This document shows, piece by piece, positions 1-6,584 of a DNA stretch of 8,019 nt. Location: positions 1 to 8,019 of the forward strand of contig CAZEHS010000114.1 in NCBI GenBank assembly GCA_964511875.1. The letters are read 5' to 3'. The notes under the pieces were generated by a model. That model did not search any database. It had not been told where the DNA came from and saw only the letters and a list, made by a program, of their open reading frames with translations. The position numbers were made by a program, and so were the translations under genes. How positions within the stretch are numbered: the first letter of the stretch is position 1; every line of letters begins with the position of its first letter. The stretch is from CAZEHS01 sp964511875. GTDB taxonomy: Bacteria; Bacillota; Clostridia; Peptostreptococcales; Acidaminobacteraceae.

Positions 1-285
1 ATCCTCACCTCGACCTGAGGGACCTGTACTCGTTGCGGCGCAACGATGGTGAAAGAATTCGAAAAAGTAGGTTTCCCGATTGTCCAGATGTGCAACCTGA
101 TTCCTGTTGCCAATACCGTGGGAGCGAACCGGATGGTTCCTACCATTTCTATTCCGTATCCTCTTGGAGATCCAGGAACCAGCAAAGAAACCCAGTGGAA
201 GCTCAGGTACCACCGTGTGGGCGTAGCCATAGACGCCCTGACGGCAGATGTTCAGGAACAGACTGTTTTCAAAGTGAAGATCTGA
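1..285 (+). CDS. grdH: GrdB-family selenoprotein, C-terminal part (probably betaine reductase component B, GrdH)
   Basis: This is the C-terminal 94 residues of the selenocysteine subunit of the substrate-specific B complex of a glycine/sarcosine/betaine reductase; the 5' part lies outside the window. The frame runs from base 1 through an in-frame TGA (16-18) to a TGA stop at 283-285. Read as Sec, the peptide is ILTSTU-GTCTRCGATMVKE, the family's active-site context with a UxxC motif. TVGANRMVPTISIPYPLGDP follows, another family block. In this family the B complex binds the amine substrate, releases the amine and passes a carboxymethyl group to the Sec of GrdA. The betaine assignment is inference: the next gene is a BCCT transporter, and the C-terminal sequence looks more like the sarcosine/betaine type than glycine GrdB. 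Sarcosine (GrdF) remains possible. An ATG at 46 could be mistaken for a start, but homology continues upstream through the TGA. Confidence 0.85.
30..46 (+). promoter_or_regulatory. SECIS-like hairpin for the UGA at 16-18
   Basis: TCGTTGC (30-36) pairs perfectly with GCAACGA (40-46) around a GGC apex. The 17-base hairpin begins 11 bases after the UGA. That spacing and size match the minimal E. coli fdhF SECIS upper stem-loop as I recall it, and a G-rich apex is typical of bacterial SECIS elements bound by SelB. The hairpin lies inside the coding sequence, so the stem is also constrained by codons for T/R/C/G/A/T. Confidence 0.7.
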
Positions 286-303
286 TTCATAGGATAGGAG
301 AGC

Positions 304-320
304 GCCGGGTGGCTCCCGGC
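304..320 (+). other. Intercistronic GC hairpin between grdH and the transporter gene
   Basis: GCCGGG (304-309) pairs with CCCGGC (315-320) around TGGCT. No T-tract follows, so it is not a clear Rho-independent terminator. It may stabilise or separate the two messages. No convincing promoter was seen in 286-368. Confidence 0.35.
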
Positions 321-357
321 CTCACATCCGCTTAAAAGCATGTTATGATTCTCATTC

Positions 358-363
358 AGGAGG
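358..363 (+). promoter_or_regulatory. Ribosome binding site fixing the transporter start
   Basis: AGGAGG lies 5 bases before the ATG at 369. The in-frame ATG at 345 lies upstream of this site and has no comparable one, so 369 is preferred. Confidence 0.8.
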
Positions 364-368
364 ATTTT

Positions 369-1880
369 ATGCAAAAGAAAGATAATCATGTTCTGATTAT
401 TTCCATGGTTGTTACTGCAGCGATTGTTGCATGGGGGCTGTTAATCCCAAAGGGTTTTGAGGCCGCGGCCAATGCAGCTTTTAAGTATCTGGGTACTGAG
501 TTTGGCTGGTTTTATCTGATTACAATGACGTCTTTCGTAGTGTTTTGCATCTGGATTGCCTTCAGCAAGTATGGTGGGATCAAACTGGGGCCGGACGACT
601 CCGTTCCGGATTACTCGTTGGGCTCCTGGTTCGGCATGCTGTTTTCTGCCGGTATGGGGATTGGTCTTGTGTTCTGGGGCATTGCAGAACCACTCAACCA
701 TTATGTGAATCCCTTAGGCCTTACTGGCGGGACTCCAGAAGCTGCGGATTTTGCCATCCGAAAAGCGTTCTTCCATTGGGGCCTGCACCCTTGGGCTAAC
801 TACGCGGTTCTCGGTATGGCCATGGCCTACATGCAGTTCAGGAAGGGTAAGCCTGGGCTTGTCAGCTCAGTGTTCATTCCGCTGATTGGGGAAGAAAGAG
901 TTGCCGGTCCCATCGGCAAGACAATCGATATCCTGGCAGTGTTCGCCACGGTTGCAGGAGTGGCAACATCCTTGGGAATCGGTGCTCTGCAGATTAACAG
1001 CGGACTTAATTTTCTGTTTGGGATTCCTGAAACGAATACCGTAATTATAATCATTGTTGCCGTCATTACACTCCTGTTTGTTGGAACCGCTGTTCTAGGT
1101 CTTGATAAAGGCATTAAAGTAATCTGTGATGCCAACATCATCATCGCTGGACTGATCCTGGTGGCCACACTGATCATCGGGCCGACACTGTTGATTATGA
1201 ACACCTTTACCAATGGTATCGGGCTGTATCTCCAACAGCTGCTGCTGGACAGTTTCCGGATCGATCCCTACGGCGACAGTTCCTGGTATAGCGGCTGGAC
1301 GGTATTTTACTGGGCATGGTGGATTGCCTGGGCACCATTCTGCGGTTCGTTTATCGCACGAATCTCCAGAGGAAGGACAATCCGTGAATTTGTTGCGGGT
1401 GTGCTTCTAGCACCGACTTTGCTGTCCTTTATCTGGTTCTCGGTTTTTGGAGCCACGGCAATCAATACAGGCATGGCAGTTGCGGCAGAAGCCATCAAAT
1501 CCACACCGACAGCGTTCTTTGTTGTTATGAGAGAATATCCGTTTGGAACAGTGATATCCTTTGTCGCAGTGCTTCTGTTGGTTACCTTCTTTGTGACTTC
1601 CGCCAATTCAGCCACATATGTACTGGGGATGCTTACTCAAAATGGGAATCTGAACCCGACTAAAAAAGGAATGATCATTTGGGGCCTTATCCAATCGGGT
1701 TTGGCGCTGGTTCTGATGCTGGCAGGTACCAATGGCCTAAGCATGCTTCAGACGGCATCGATTGTAGCTGCGTTTCCATTCGCATTTGTAATGATTTTTG
1801 GAATGGTATCCTTGGTGAAGGCTTTGAGGCAGGATGAAAGCATTGTGACAATCGAAATAAAGAAAGAAAATATTGGATAA
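369..1880 (+). CDS. BCCT-family betaine/carnitine/choline-type transporter
   Basis: A 503-residue inner-membrane secondary transporter of the BCCT family, hydrophobic throughout with about 12 predicted membrane segments. Visible family features are the glycine-rich substrate helix AGMGIGLVFWG (94-104), the aromatic box W137/W142/Y145, the Trp-rich FYWAWWIAWAPFCG (313-326), the signature FIARISRGRTIREF (328-341), and FFVTSANSATYVLG (407-420). T410-S411 in the last block appear to match the Thr-Ser pair of the BetP Na2 site, which hints at sodium coupling. The C-terminal tail after the last helix is only about 20 residues, shorter than the osmosensing tail of BetP. This suggests nutrient uptake rather than osmotic control. 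The position between a B-component gene and grdA, 23 bases before grdA, implies that it imports the reductase substrate, most likely glycine betaine. Exact substrate and coupling ion are inference. Third-codon positions look more A/T-rich than in grdC/grdD. Confidence 0.93.
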   Translation: MQKKDNHVLIISMVVTAAIVAWGLLIPKGFEAAANAAFKYLGTEFGWFYLITMTSFVVFCIWIAFSKYGGIKLGPDDSVPDYSLGSWFGMLFSAGMGIGLVFWGIAEPLNHYVNPLGLTGGTPEAADFAIRKAFFHWGLHPWANYAVLGMAMAYMQFRKGKPGLVSSVFIPLIGEERVAGPIGKTIDILAVFATVAGVATSLGIGALQINSGLNFLFGIPETNTVIIIIVAVITLLFVGTAVLGLDKGIKVICDANIIIAGLILVATLIIGPTLLIMNTFTNGIGLYLQQLLLDSFRIDPYGDSSWYSGWTVFYWAWWIAWAPFCGSFIARISRGRTIREFVAGVLLAPTLLSFIWFSVFGATAINTGMAVAAEAIKSTPTAFFVVMREYPFGTVISFVAVLLLVTFFVTSANSATYVLGMLTQNGNLNPTKKGMIIWGLIQSGLALVLMLAGTNGLSMLQTASIVAAFPFAFVMIFGMVSLVKALRQDESIVTIEIKKENIG

Positions 1881-1903
1881 AAAATTATGAGAGGTATGAA
1901 GCG

Positions 1904-2380
1904 ATGAGTATTCTAAAAAATAAAAAAATCATCATTATCGGTGACAGGGACGGCATTCCCGGCCCCGCCGTGGAGGCTTGCATCAAGTCTGAGCCTACTG
2001 CAGAGGTGGTGTTCTCCGCCACCGAATGCTTCGTCTGAACGGCTGCAGGAGCAATGGATCTGGAGAATCAAAACAGGGTGAAGGGGTTCACCGAAAAATT
2101 TGGCGCTGAAAATGTACTGGTATTGTTGGGAGCCGCAGAGGCAGAATCTGCAGGACTGGCGGCTGAAACCGTGACCGCGGGGGATCCTACCTACGCGGGA
2201 TCCCTGGCTGGTGTAGCCTTGGGGCTGGCAGTCTATCATGTGACAGAGAATGCATTCAAAACCGCAGTGGACGTAACAATCTACGAGGACCAGATCGGAA
2301 TGATGGAAATGGTCCTGGATGTGGACGCACTGGCGGCAGAGATGGAAAGCATGAGAAGTCAGTTCTGCAAGTATCTATAA
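1904..2380 (+). CDS. grdA: Glycine/sarcosine/betaine reductase selenoprotein A (Sec at codon 45)
   Basis: A 158-residue selenoprotein A, full length for the family. Read with TGA 2036-2038 as selenocysteine, the frame is continuous from ATG 1904 to TAA 2378-2380. IIIIGDRDGIPGPAVEAC near the N-terminus, the redox motif ECFVUTAAGAMDLENQNRV (C42-x-x-U45), AAETVTAGDPTYAGSLAGV, and the C-terminal IGMMEMVLDVDAL are hallmark GrdA blocks. In the family GrdA carries the Se-carboxymethyl group from the B complex to GrdC/GrdD and is left as a selenide-sulfide, re-reduced by thioredoxin. GAGAGG at 1889-1894 is a reasonable ribosome site. After the UGA only a weak short stem is seen (TGC 2044-2046 with GCA 2051-2053, apex AGGA), so the SECIS is less clear than in grdH. 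Gene callers that treat UGA as stop would break this gene into an N-terminal piece and a false ORF from ATG 2054. A terminator follows at 2632-2670. Confidence 0.97.
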
Positions 2381-2408
2381 GGTGAAATGAATCACTTTCT
2401 TTTAACGA

Positions 2409-2463
2409 ACCCCTTGATCTGTCCAGAACCATCCTGAATCCGGTCGGATTCATAACAAATGAA
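2409..2463 (+). repeat. 55-base identical copy, left of the gap
   Basis: These 55 bases are identical to 2564-2618 on the other side of the N run. The copy contains the small hairpin TGAATCC-GGTC-GGATTCA (2435-2452). The two copies are best read as one sequence carried by two contig ends, not as a biological tandem repeat. Confidence 0.9.
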
Positions 2464-2563
2464 NNNNNNNNNNNNNNNNNNNNNNNNNNNNNNNNNNNNN
2501 NNNNNNNNNNNNNNNNNNNNNNNNNNNNNNNNNNNNNNNNNNNNNNNNNNNNNNNNNNNNNNN
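2464..2563. other. Assembly gap of 100 Ns
   Basis: A run of exactly 100 Ns, the usual placeholder for a scaffold gap of unknown size. The identical 55-base flanks suggest that the contigs overlap and that little or nothing is missing. If collapsed, the grdA-grdC spacer would be 318 bases instead of 473. Confidence 0.95.
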
Positions 2564-2618
2564 ACCCCTTGATCTGTCCAGAACCATCCTGAATCCGGTC
2601 GGATTCATAACAAATGAA
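2564..2618 (+). repeat. 55-base identical copy, right of the gap
   Basis: Same sequence as 2409-2463, base for base as read by eye, starting immediately after the last N. Confidence 0.9.
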
Positions 2619-2631
2619 TGAGCAGTCTTTT

Positions 2632-2670
2632 CAAAGCGGGTTGGGGTGAAGCCCCGGCCTGCTTTGTTTT
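2632..2670 (+). terminator. Rho-independent terminator after grdA
   Basis: CAAAGC (2632-2637) through GGGG (2643-2646) pairs with CCCC (2652-2655) through GCTTTG (2661-2666). This is a 15-bp stem including three G-U pairs, with loop TGAAG, followed by TTTT (2667-2670). The T-run is short, so termination may be partial. It would end or thin the transcript between grdA and grdC, letting selenoprotein A be made at a different level from the C complex. Confidence 0.65.
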
Positions 2671-2690
2671 GAAATCAGAGCTTTACGGAT

Positions 2691-2820
2691 CGGCCACAGA
2701 TATCACAGATGAAGGGGAATACCTCTCCGCTGTTCCCTGTATTTGCCCAAATTCAGGGATGGTTATACATAGAAGCCCTCTTTCCTTATAACCTCCCTTC
2801 ATTTGTGATATCTGTGGCTG
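2691..2820 (+). promoter_or_regulatory. Structured leader (or inverted-repeat element) upstream of grdC
   Basis: A long closing stem joins 2691-2717 to 2794-2820: 27 consecutive pairs, three of them G-U. Inside it sit two further helices. One is 2734-2744 with 2749-2759 (TCCCTG...CAGGGA, then ATTT-GCCC-AAAT, one T-T mismatch). The other is GGTTATA (2761-2767) with TATAACC (2787-2793). The second inner helix abuts the closing stem without a gap, and one base separates the two inner helices, giving a compact three-way junction. It ends 20 bases before the grdC ribosome site. CCTCC (2792-2796), held in these stems, is complementary to GGAGG (2842-2846), so an alternative fold could mask the ribosome site. 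I recognise no known riboswitch. A MITE-like element with terminal inverted repeats is the alternative, but no clear target duplication was seen. Confidence 0.6.
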
Positions 2821-2853
2821 AAAAATCAATTATCATCCTCAGGAGGAATCCCC

Positions 2854-4389
2854 ATGAGCTTTCCCGTGACAAAAGCAGCCGGGTACGTGTTGATCCACAC
2901 CCCGGACATGATCATCCATAACGGCACCACCCAGACCGTCGAAAGGGCCGCCAATCCTGATTCTGAATACTTGAAAAAGCTTCCCGGTAGCCTGCGGACC
3001 TATGAGCAGGTAGTGGTCTATGGGCCAAACCAGACCTACATCGGGAATATGACCCCGGCAGCCTTGGGCACAGTCTCCGAGCCCTGGTACACCAATCCTG
3101 TAGCAGGAGAGCGGCAGGGGAAATTGGGCGAGATCATGCCCCAGGATGAATTCATCGGCATGCTCAAACTGGCCGACGCCTTCGACCTGGTGAAACTGGA
3201 CCGGCATTTCACACAGACCGTGGCCGCAAAAATGGCAGATCACCCGCTCTTCAGCCCAGAGGAACTAAAAAGCCTGGGCGACGGAGAAGACATGGCCGTC
3301 ATCGAAGAATTCGTAGACGTCCATCACGCCGAAGCCATCTACCACGACTTCAAACTGGTAGGCTGCGTTAAAAAAGCCCATGATGTGGATGTGAACCTAA
3401 ATGCCCATGTGATGTTTGAAAACCTGGTGGTTAAAGCATCCGGGGTCCTGGCCTTTAAACACCTCATTGCCAAAAACAACATCGACGTTTCCTGTGTGGA
3501 TTACGTTATCGAATGTTCTGAAGAAGCCTGTGGGGATATGAACCAGCGGGGAGGCGGCAACTTTGCCAAAGCCATCGCAGAAGCCGCAGGAGCCATCAAC
3601 GCCACCGGTTCCGACACCCGGGGCTTCTGCGCTGCCCCTACCCACGCATTGATCCAGGCAGCTGCCCTGGTCAAGAGCGGCGTCTTTGAAAACGTCGTCG
3701 TCGTCGCCGGCGGGGCTACCGCCAAACTGGGCATGAACGGGAAAGACCACATCAAAAAAGACATCCCTATCCTGGAAGACGTCCTGGGGGGCTTCGCCAT
3801 TCTGGTCAGCAAGAACGACGGTGTCAGTCCTATCGTGCGCACCGACCTCATCGGTCGCCACACCGTCGGCACCGGGTCCTCCCCCCAAGCGGTCATCACC
3901 GCGCTGGTCACTGCCCCTCTGGATAAAGGGAACCTGAAAATCACCGACGTCGACAAATACAGCGTAGAAATGCAAAACCCAGATGTCACCAAGCCCGCAG
4001 GGGCTGGAGACGTCCCCGTCGCCAACTATAAGATGATCGCCGCCATCGGCGTGAAACGGGGTGAACTGGAGCGGACCGGCATGGATGCCTTCGTTACACG
4101 GCACGGAATGGTGGGCTGGGCTCCTACCCAGGGGCACATCCCCTCCGGTGTACCCTATGTGGGGTTTGCCATCGATGAACTGACCACTGGCCAATTGAAC
4201 CGGGTCATGGTCGTTGGGAAAGGAAGCCTGTTCCTGGGCCGGATGACCAACCTTTTCGACGGCGTTTCCCTGATTATGGAGCGGAATCCCGGCAAAACCC
4301 AGGATCAAGGCGCCCTGAACAAAGACGAAATCAACAAGCTGATAGCGGAGGCCATGAAAGGCTTTGCGAATCAACTCTTGAACGCGTAG
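2854..4389 (+). CDS. grdC: Glycine/sarcosine/betaine reductase component C, subunit beta
   Basis: A 511-residue soluble subunit of the shared C complex. With GrdD it converts the Se-carboxymethyl group of GrdA into an acetyl thioester and then acetyl phosphate. The C-terminal two thirds look like a KAS III/FabH-type thiolase fold: EEACGDMNQRGGGNFAKA, then DTRGFCAAPTHALIQAA with Cys259 in the place of the KAS nucleophile, then VVVVAGGATAKLGMNGKDH and DVLGGFAILV. Near the end, FVTRHGMVGWAPTQGHIPSG and MVVGKGSLFLGRMTNLFDG are well-known GrdC blocks. The role of Cys259 is inferred from the fold. AGGAGG (2841-2846) sits 7 bases before ATG 2854. The gene follows a structured leader and is 12 bases upstream of grdD, so the two are co-expressed. 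Codons are strongly C-ending compared with the transporter gene. Confidence 0.96.
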   Translation: MSFPVTKAAGYVLIHTPDMIIHNGTTQTVERAANPDSEYLKKLPGSLRTYEQVVVYGPNQTYIGNMTPAALGTVSEPWYTNPVAGERQGKLGEIMPQDEFIGMLKLADAFDLVKLDRHFTQTVAAKMADHPLFSPEELKSLGDGEDMAVIEEFVDVHHAEAIYHDFKLVGCVKKAHDVDVNLNAHVMFENLVVKASGVLAFKHLIAKNNIDVSCVDYVIECSEEACGDMNQRGGGNFAKAIAEAAGAINATGSDTRGFCAAPTHALIQAAALVKSGVFENVVVVAGGATAKLGMNGKDHIKKDIPILEDVLGGFAILVSKNDGVSPIVRTDLIGRHTVGTGSSPQAVITALVTAPLDKGNLKITDVDKYSVEMQNPDVTKPAGAGDVPVANYKMIAAIGVKRGELERTGMDAFVTRHGMVGWAPTQGHIPSGVPYVGFAIDELTTGQLNRVMVVGKGSLFLGRMTNLFDGVSLIMERNPGKTQDQGALNKDEINKLIAEAMKGFANQLLNA

Positions 4390-4401
4390 GGGGTAGGGGA
4401 C

Positions 4402-5580
4402 ATGCCGAACACCCACGTAAAGAAACTCCTGGGGGAAGCCTTCATGGATATTGCCCAGGCCATCGAAACCGGAAACTTCAAGAAAAAAGTACGCATCGGC
4501 CTCACCACTTTAGGGAGCGAGCACGGGGTAGAGAACATGCTTCTGGGTGCCCAGCTGGCCGCCCGGACAGCCGACTACGAGATCGTTCTCATCGGACCCG
4601 AATCCGACCTGCCCCTAGCCCAGATCATCGTCGATGACGAAACCCACATGCACCAGACCATGGACGGCCTGCTGGACAGGGGCGAGCTGGACGCCTGCGT
4701 CACCATGCACTACAACTTTCCCATCGGGGTATCCACTGTTGGGAAAGTGATGACCCCCGGCAAAGGGATCGAAATGTTCCTGGCCACCACCACCGGTACC
4801 TCCGCAACCAACCGGAGCGAAGCCATGTTCAGGAACGCCGTCTACGGTATTATCACCGCCAAGGCCATGGGGATCGCAAATCCCACTGTGGGAGTGCTCA
4901 ACGTGGATAACGTGCGGATTGTGGAACGGGCCCTGAAGGAGCTAAGTGCCAACGGGTATCCTGTCAACTTCGGAGGCTCCATGCGCTCCGACGGGGGTGC
5001 CGTCATGCGGGGGAACGACCTACTAACCGGCAGCGTGGATGTCATGGTATCGGATACCCTTACCGGGAACATCCTTATGAAAATGTTCAGCTCCTATGCC
5101 ACAGGAGGCAGCTACGAAGCCACCGGCTACGGCTATGGTCCCGGCATAGGGGAAGACTACCACCGTACCATCCTCATTTTGAGCCGGGCATCCGGAGTTC
5201 CGGTAGTGGCAAATGCCCTGCAGTACGCCGCTTCACTGGTGAAAGGGAACCTGAAGGCTGTTGCCGCCAAAGAATTCAAAGCGGTCAGGGATGCGGGTTT
5301 TGAAAGGATTGTCCAAGGGTTCAACAAGGCGCAGGAAAAGACCTGCGATGAGCCCGTGGTGGCGGCTCCGCCGAAAGAAGTGGTCACGGGGACCATCTCA
5401 GGCATCGATATCATGGACCTGGACAGCGCCGTCCAGGCATTGTGGAAAAACGGAATCTATGCTGAAAGCGGCATGGGATGCACCGGTCCCATCGTCATGG
5501 TCAATGAAGACCGTCTGAAAAGCGCCATGATGACTCTTGCCGATGCAGGTTTTGTGGGAAAGCCTGCTGATATCTGTTAG
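4402..5580 (+). CDS. grdD: Glycine/sarcosine/betaine reductase component C, subunit alpha
   Basis: A 392-residue partner of GrdC, related to PlsX-type phosphate acyltransferases, which releases acetyl phosphate from the acetylated enzyme. Cys360 lies in ESGMGCTGPIVMV (codon 5479-5481). It matches, within one residue, Cys359 of Eubacterium acidaminophilum GrdD, described as the thiol of the final acetyl-phosphate step. Other visible blocks are VRIGLTTLGSEHGVENML near the N-terminus, ATTTGTSATNRSEAMFRNAV, GGSMRSDGGAVMRGNDLLTG, and MVSDTLTGNILMKMFSSY. The last is the PlsX-like substrate-site region. It starts 12 bases after the grdC stop behind a G-rich ribosome site (within 4388-4399), so it is translated from the same message. 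The length is full for the family. Next comes trxB after 42 bases with no terminator visible. Confidence 0.96.
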   Translation: MPNTHVKKLLGEAFMDIAQAIETGNFKKKVRIGLTTLGSEHGVENMLLGAQLAARTADYEIVLIGPESDLPLAQIIVDDETHMHQTMDGLLDRGELDACVTMHYNFPIGVSTVGKVMTPGKGIEMFLATTTGTSATNRSEAMFRNAVYGIITAKAMGIANPTVGVLNVDNVRIVERALKELSANGYPVNFGGSMRSDGGAVMRGNDLLTGSVDVMVSDTLTGNILMKMFSSYATGGSYEATGYGYGPGIGEDYHRTILILSRASGVPVVANALQYAASLVKGNLKAVAAKEFKAVRDAGFERIVQGFNKAQEKTCDEPVVAAPPKEVVTGTISGIDIMDLDSAVQALWKNGIYAESGMGCTGPIVMVNEDRLKSAMMTLADAGFVGKPADIC

Positions 5581-5612
5581 AATGAATGTGAAATTTTCAG
5601 CACGATGGAACT

Positions 5613-5617
5613 GGAGG
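5613..5617 (+). promoter_or_regulatory. Ribosome binding site fixing the trxB start
   Basis: GGAGG lies 5 bases before ATG 5623. An in-frame ATG at 5605 lies upstream of this site and lacks one of its own. The protein from 5623 begins MNQIYDVIIIGAG, the usual distance from start to FAD motif. Confidence 0.8.
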
Positions 5618-5622
5618 AAAAT

Positions 5623-6567
5623 ATGAATCAAATCTATGACGTTATCATCATCGGAGCAGGTCCTGCAGGACTCTCAGCGGGGTTATACGCAGCCCGCGCA
5701 AAAATGTCCACATTGATTCTGGAGAAGGACAAGCCCGGCGGGCAGATTGTCACCACGGACGAGGTGGCCAACTATCCGGGATCCATCCACGATGCCACAG
5801 GCCCATCGCTTGTTGCCAGGATGATCGAGCAGTGCGAGGAGTTCGGCGCCCAGCGGAAAAAGGAAGGGGTCGTATCCGTTGACTTCTCCGGTGATCTTAA
5901 ACTGATCACCACAGAAACCGCCACCTATCAGGCAAAATCCGTCATCATCGCAACCGGAGCGGTACCCCGTAAGATGGACTGCCCCGGCGAGAAAGAGCTT
6001 ACAGGTAAGGGCGTTTCCTATTGTGCCACCTGTGATGCGGATTTCTTCACGGATCTGGAGGTGTTCGCCATCGGCGGCGGGGATACAGCCCTCGAAGAGG
6101 CCATGTACCTGACGAAGTTCGCCCGAAAGGTCACCATCGTCCACCGACGTGACGAATTCAGAGCAGCCAAGTCCATCGTTGAAAAAGTTCTGAATCATCC
6201 TAAGATTGAGATCATCTACGATGCCGTGGTCCAGGAGGTCAAAGGGGATGGCATGCTGGAAACCGCTGTGTTCAAGAACGTGAAGACCGGGGAAACCTGG
6301 GAATACAGCGCAGACGATAACGACGGCACCTTCGGGATGTTCGTGTTCGTAGGCTACATCCCGTTCAGCGACCTTTTCAAAGGGGTCATCACTATGGATC
6401 AGATCGGTTATATTCCTACCGATGATGATATGAACACCAATGTACCGGGTGTATTCGCTGCCGGAGACATCCGGGTGAAGAGTCTTCGTCAGGTTGTCAC
6501 CGCCACTGCGGATGGAGCAATCGCGGCGGTTCAGGCAGAGAAATACGTAGAAGAGAAGTTCCACTAA
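5623..6567 (+). CDS. trxB: Thioredoxin reductase (NADPH-type flavoprotein)
   Basis: A 314-residue cytoplasmic FAD enzyme, normal length for low-molecular-weight bacterial thioredoxin reductase. It passes electrons from NADPH through FAD and a disulfide to thioredoxin. Visible motifs in order are the FAD-binding GAGPAG (11-16), the ATGAVPRK segment, the redox pair C134-A-T-C137 (SYCATCDADFF), the nucleotide-binding GGGDTA (151-156), H174-R175-R176 of the NADPH-phosphate site, and AAGDIRVKSLRQVVTA with the C-terminal FAD-contacting Asp282. The HRR motif favours NADPH over NADH. trxA follows after 17 bases. In clostridial grd clusters trxB/trxA recharge selenoprotein A, and the order here (after grdD) differs from clusters where they come first. 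Nothing looks broken. Confidence 0.96.
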   Translation: MNQIYDVIIIGAGPAGLSAGLYAARAKMSTLILEKDKPGGQIVTTDEVANYPGSIHDATGPSLVARMIEQCEEFGAQRKKEGVVSVDFSGDLKLITTETATYQAKSVIIATGAVPRKMDCPGEKELTGKGVSYCATCDADFFTDLEVFAIGGGDTALEEAMYLTKFARKVTIVHRRDEFRAAKSIVEKVLNHPKIEIIYDAVVQEVKGDGMLETAVFKNVKTGETWEYSADDNDGTFGMFVFVGYIPFSDLFKGVITMDQIGYIPTDDDMNTNVPGVFAAGDIRVKSLRQVVTATADGAIAAVQAEKYVEEKFH

Positions 6568-6584
6568 AAAGGAGGCAATACACA

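Noticed and set aside
286..368. A promoter for the transporter (TATGAT at 344-349)
   Set aside because: No convincing -35 box at proper spacing and no GG-N10-GC sigma-54 pattern was found; the box is probably chance.
2036..2038. Premature stop making grdA a pseudogene
   Set aside because: The TGA falls exactly at the invariant Sec position of GrdA and the frame is intact on both sides.
2054..2380. A separate 108-residue gene starting at ATG 2054
   Set aside because: It is the part of grdA downstream of the selenocysteine UGA; homology continues upstream through the UGA to ATG 1904.
2691..2820. Glycine riboswitch
   Set aside because: Glycine riboswitch cores have short helices and conserved unpaired purine motifs; a 27-pair closing stem with two simple hairpins does not fit.
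3397..4416. Long open frame on the minus strand (339 codons) opposite grdC
   Set aside because: It is a shadow of a C-rich coding gene; the peptide has no recognisable domain, while the plus strand encodes a clear GrdC.
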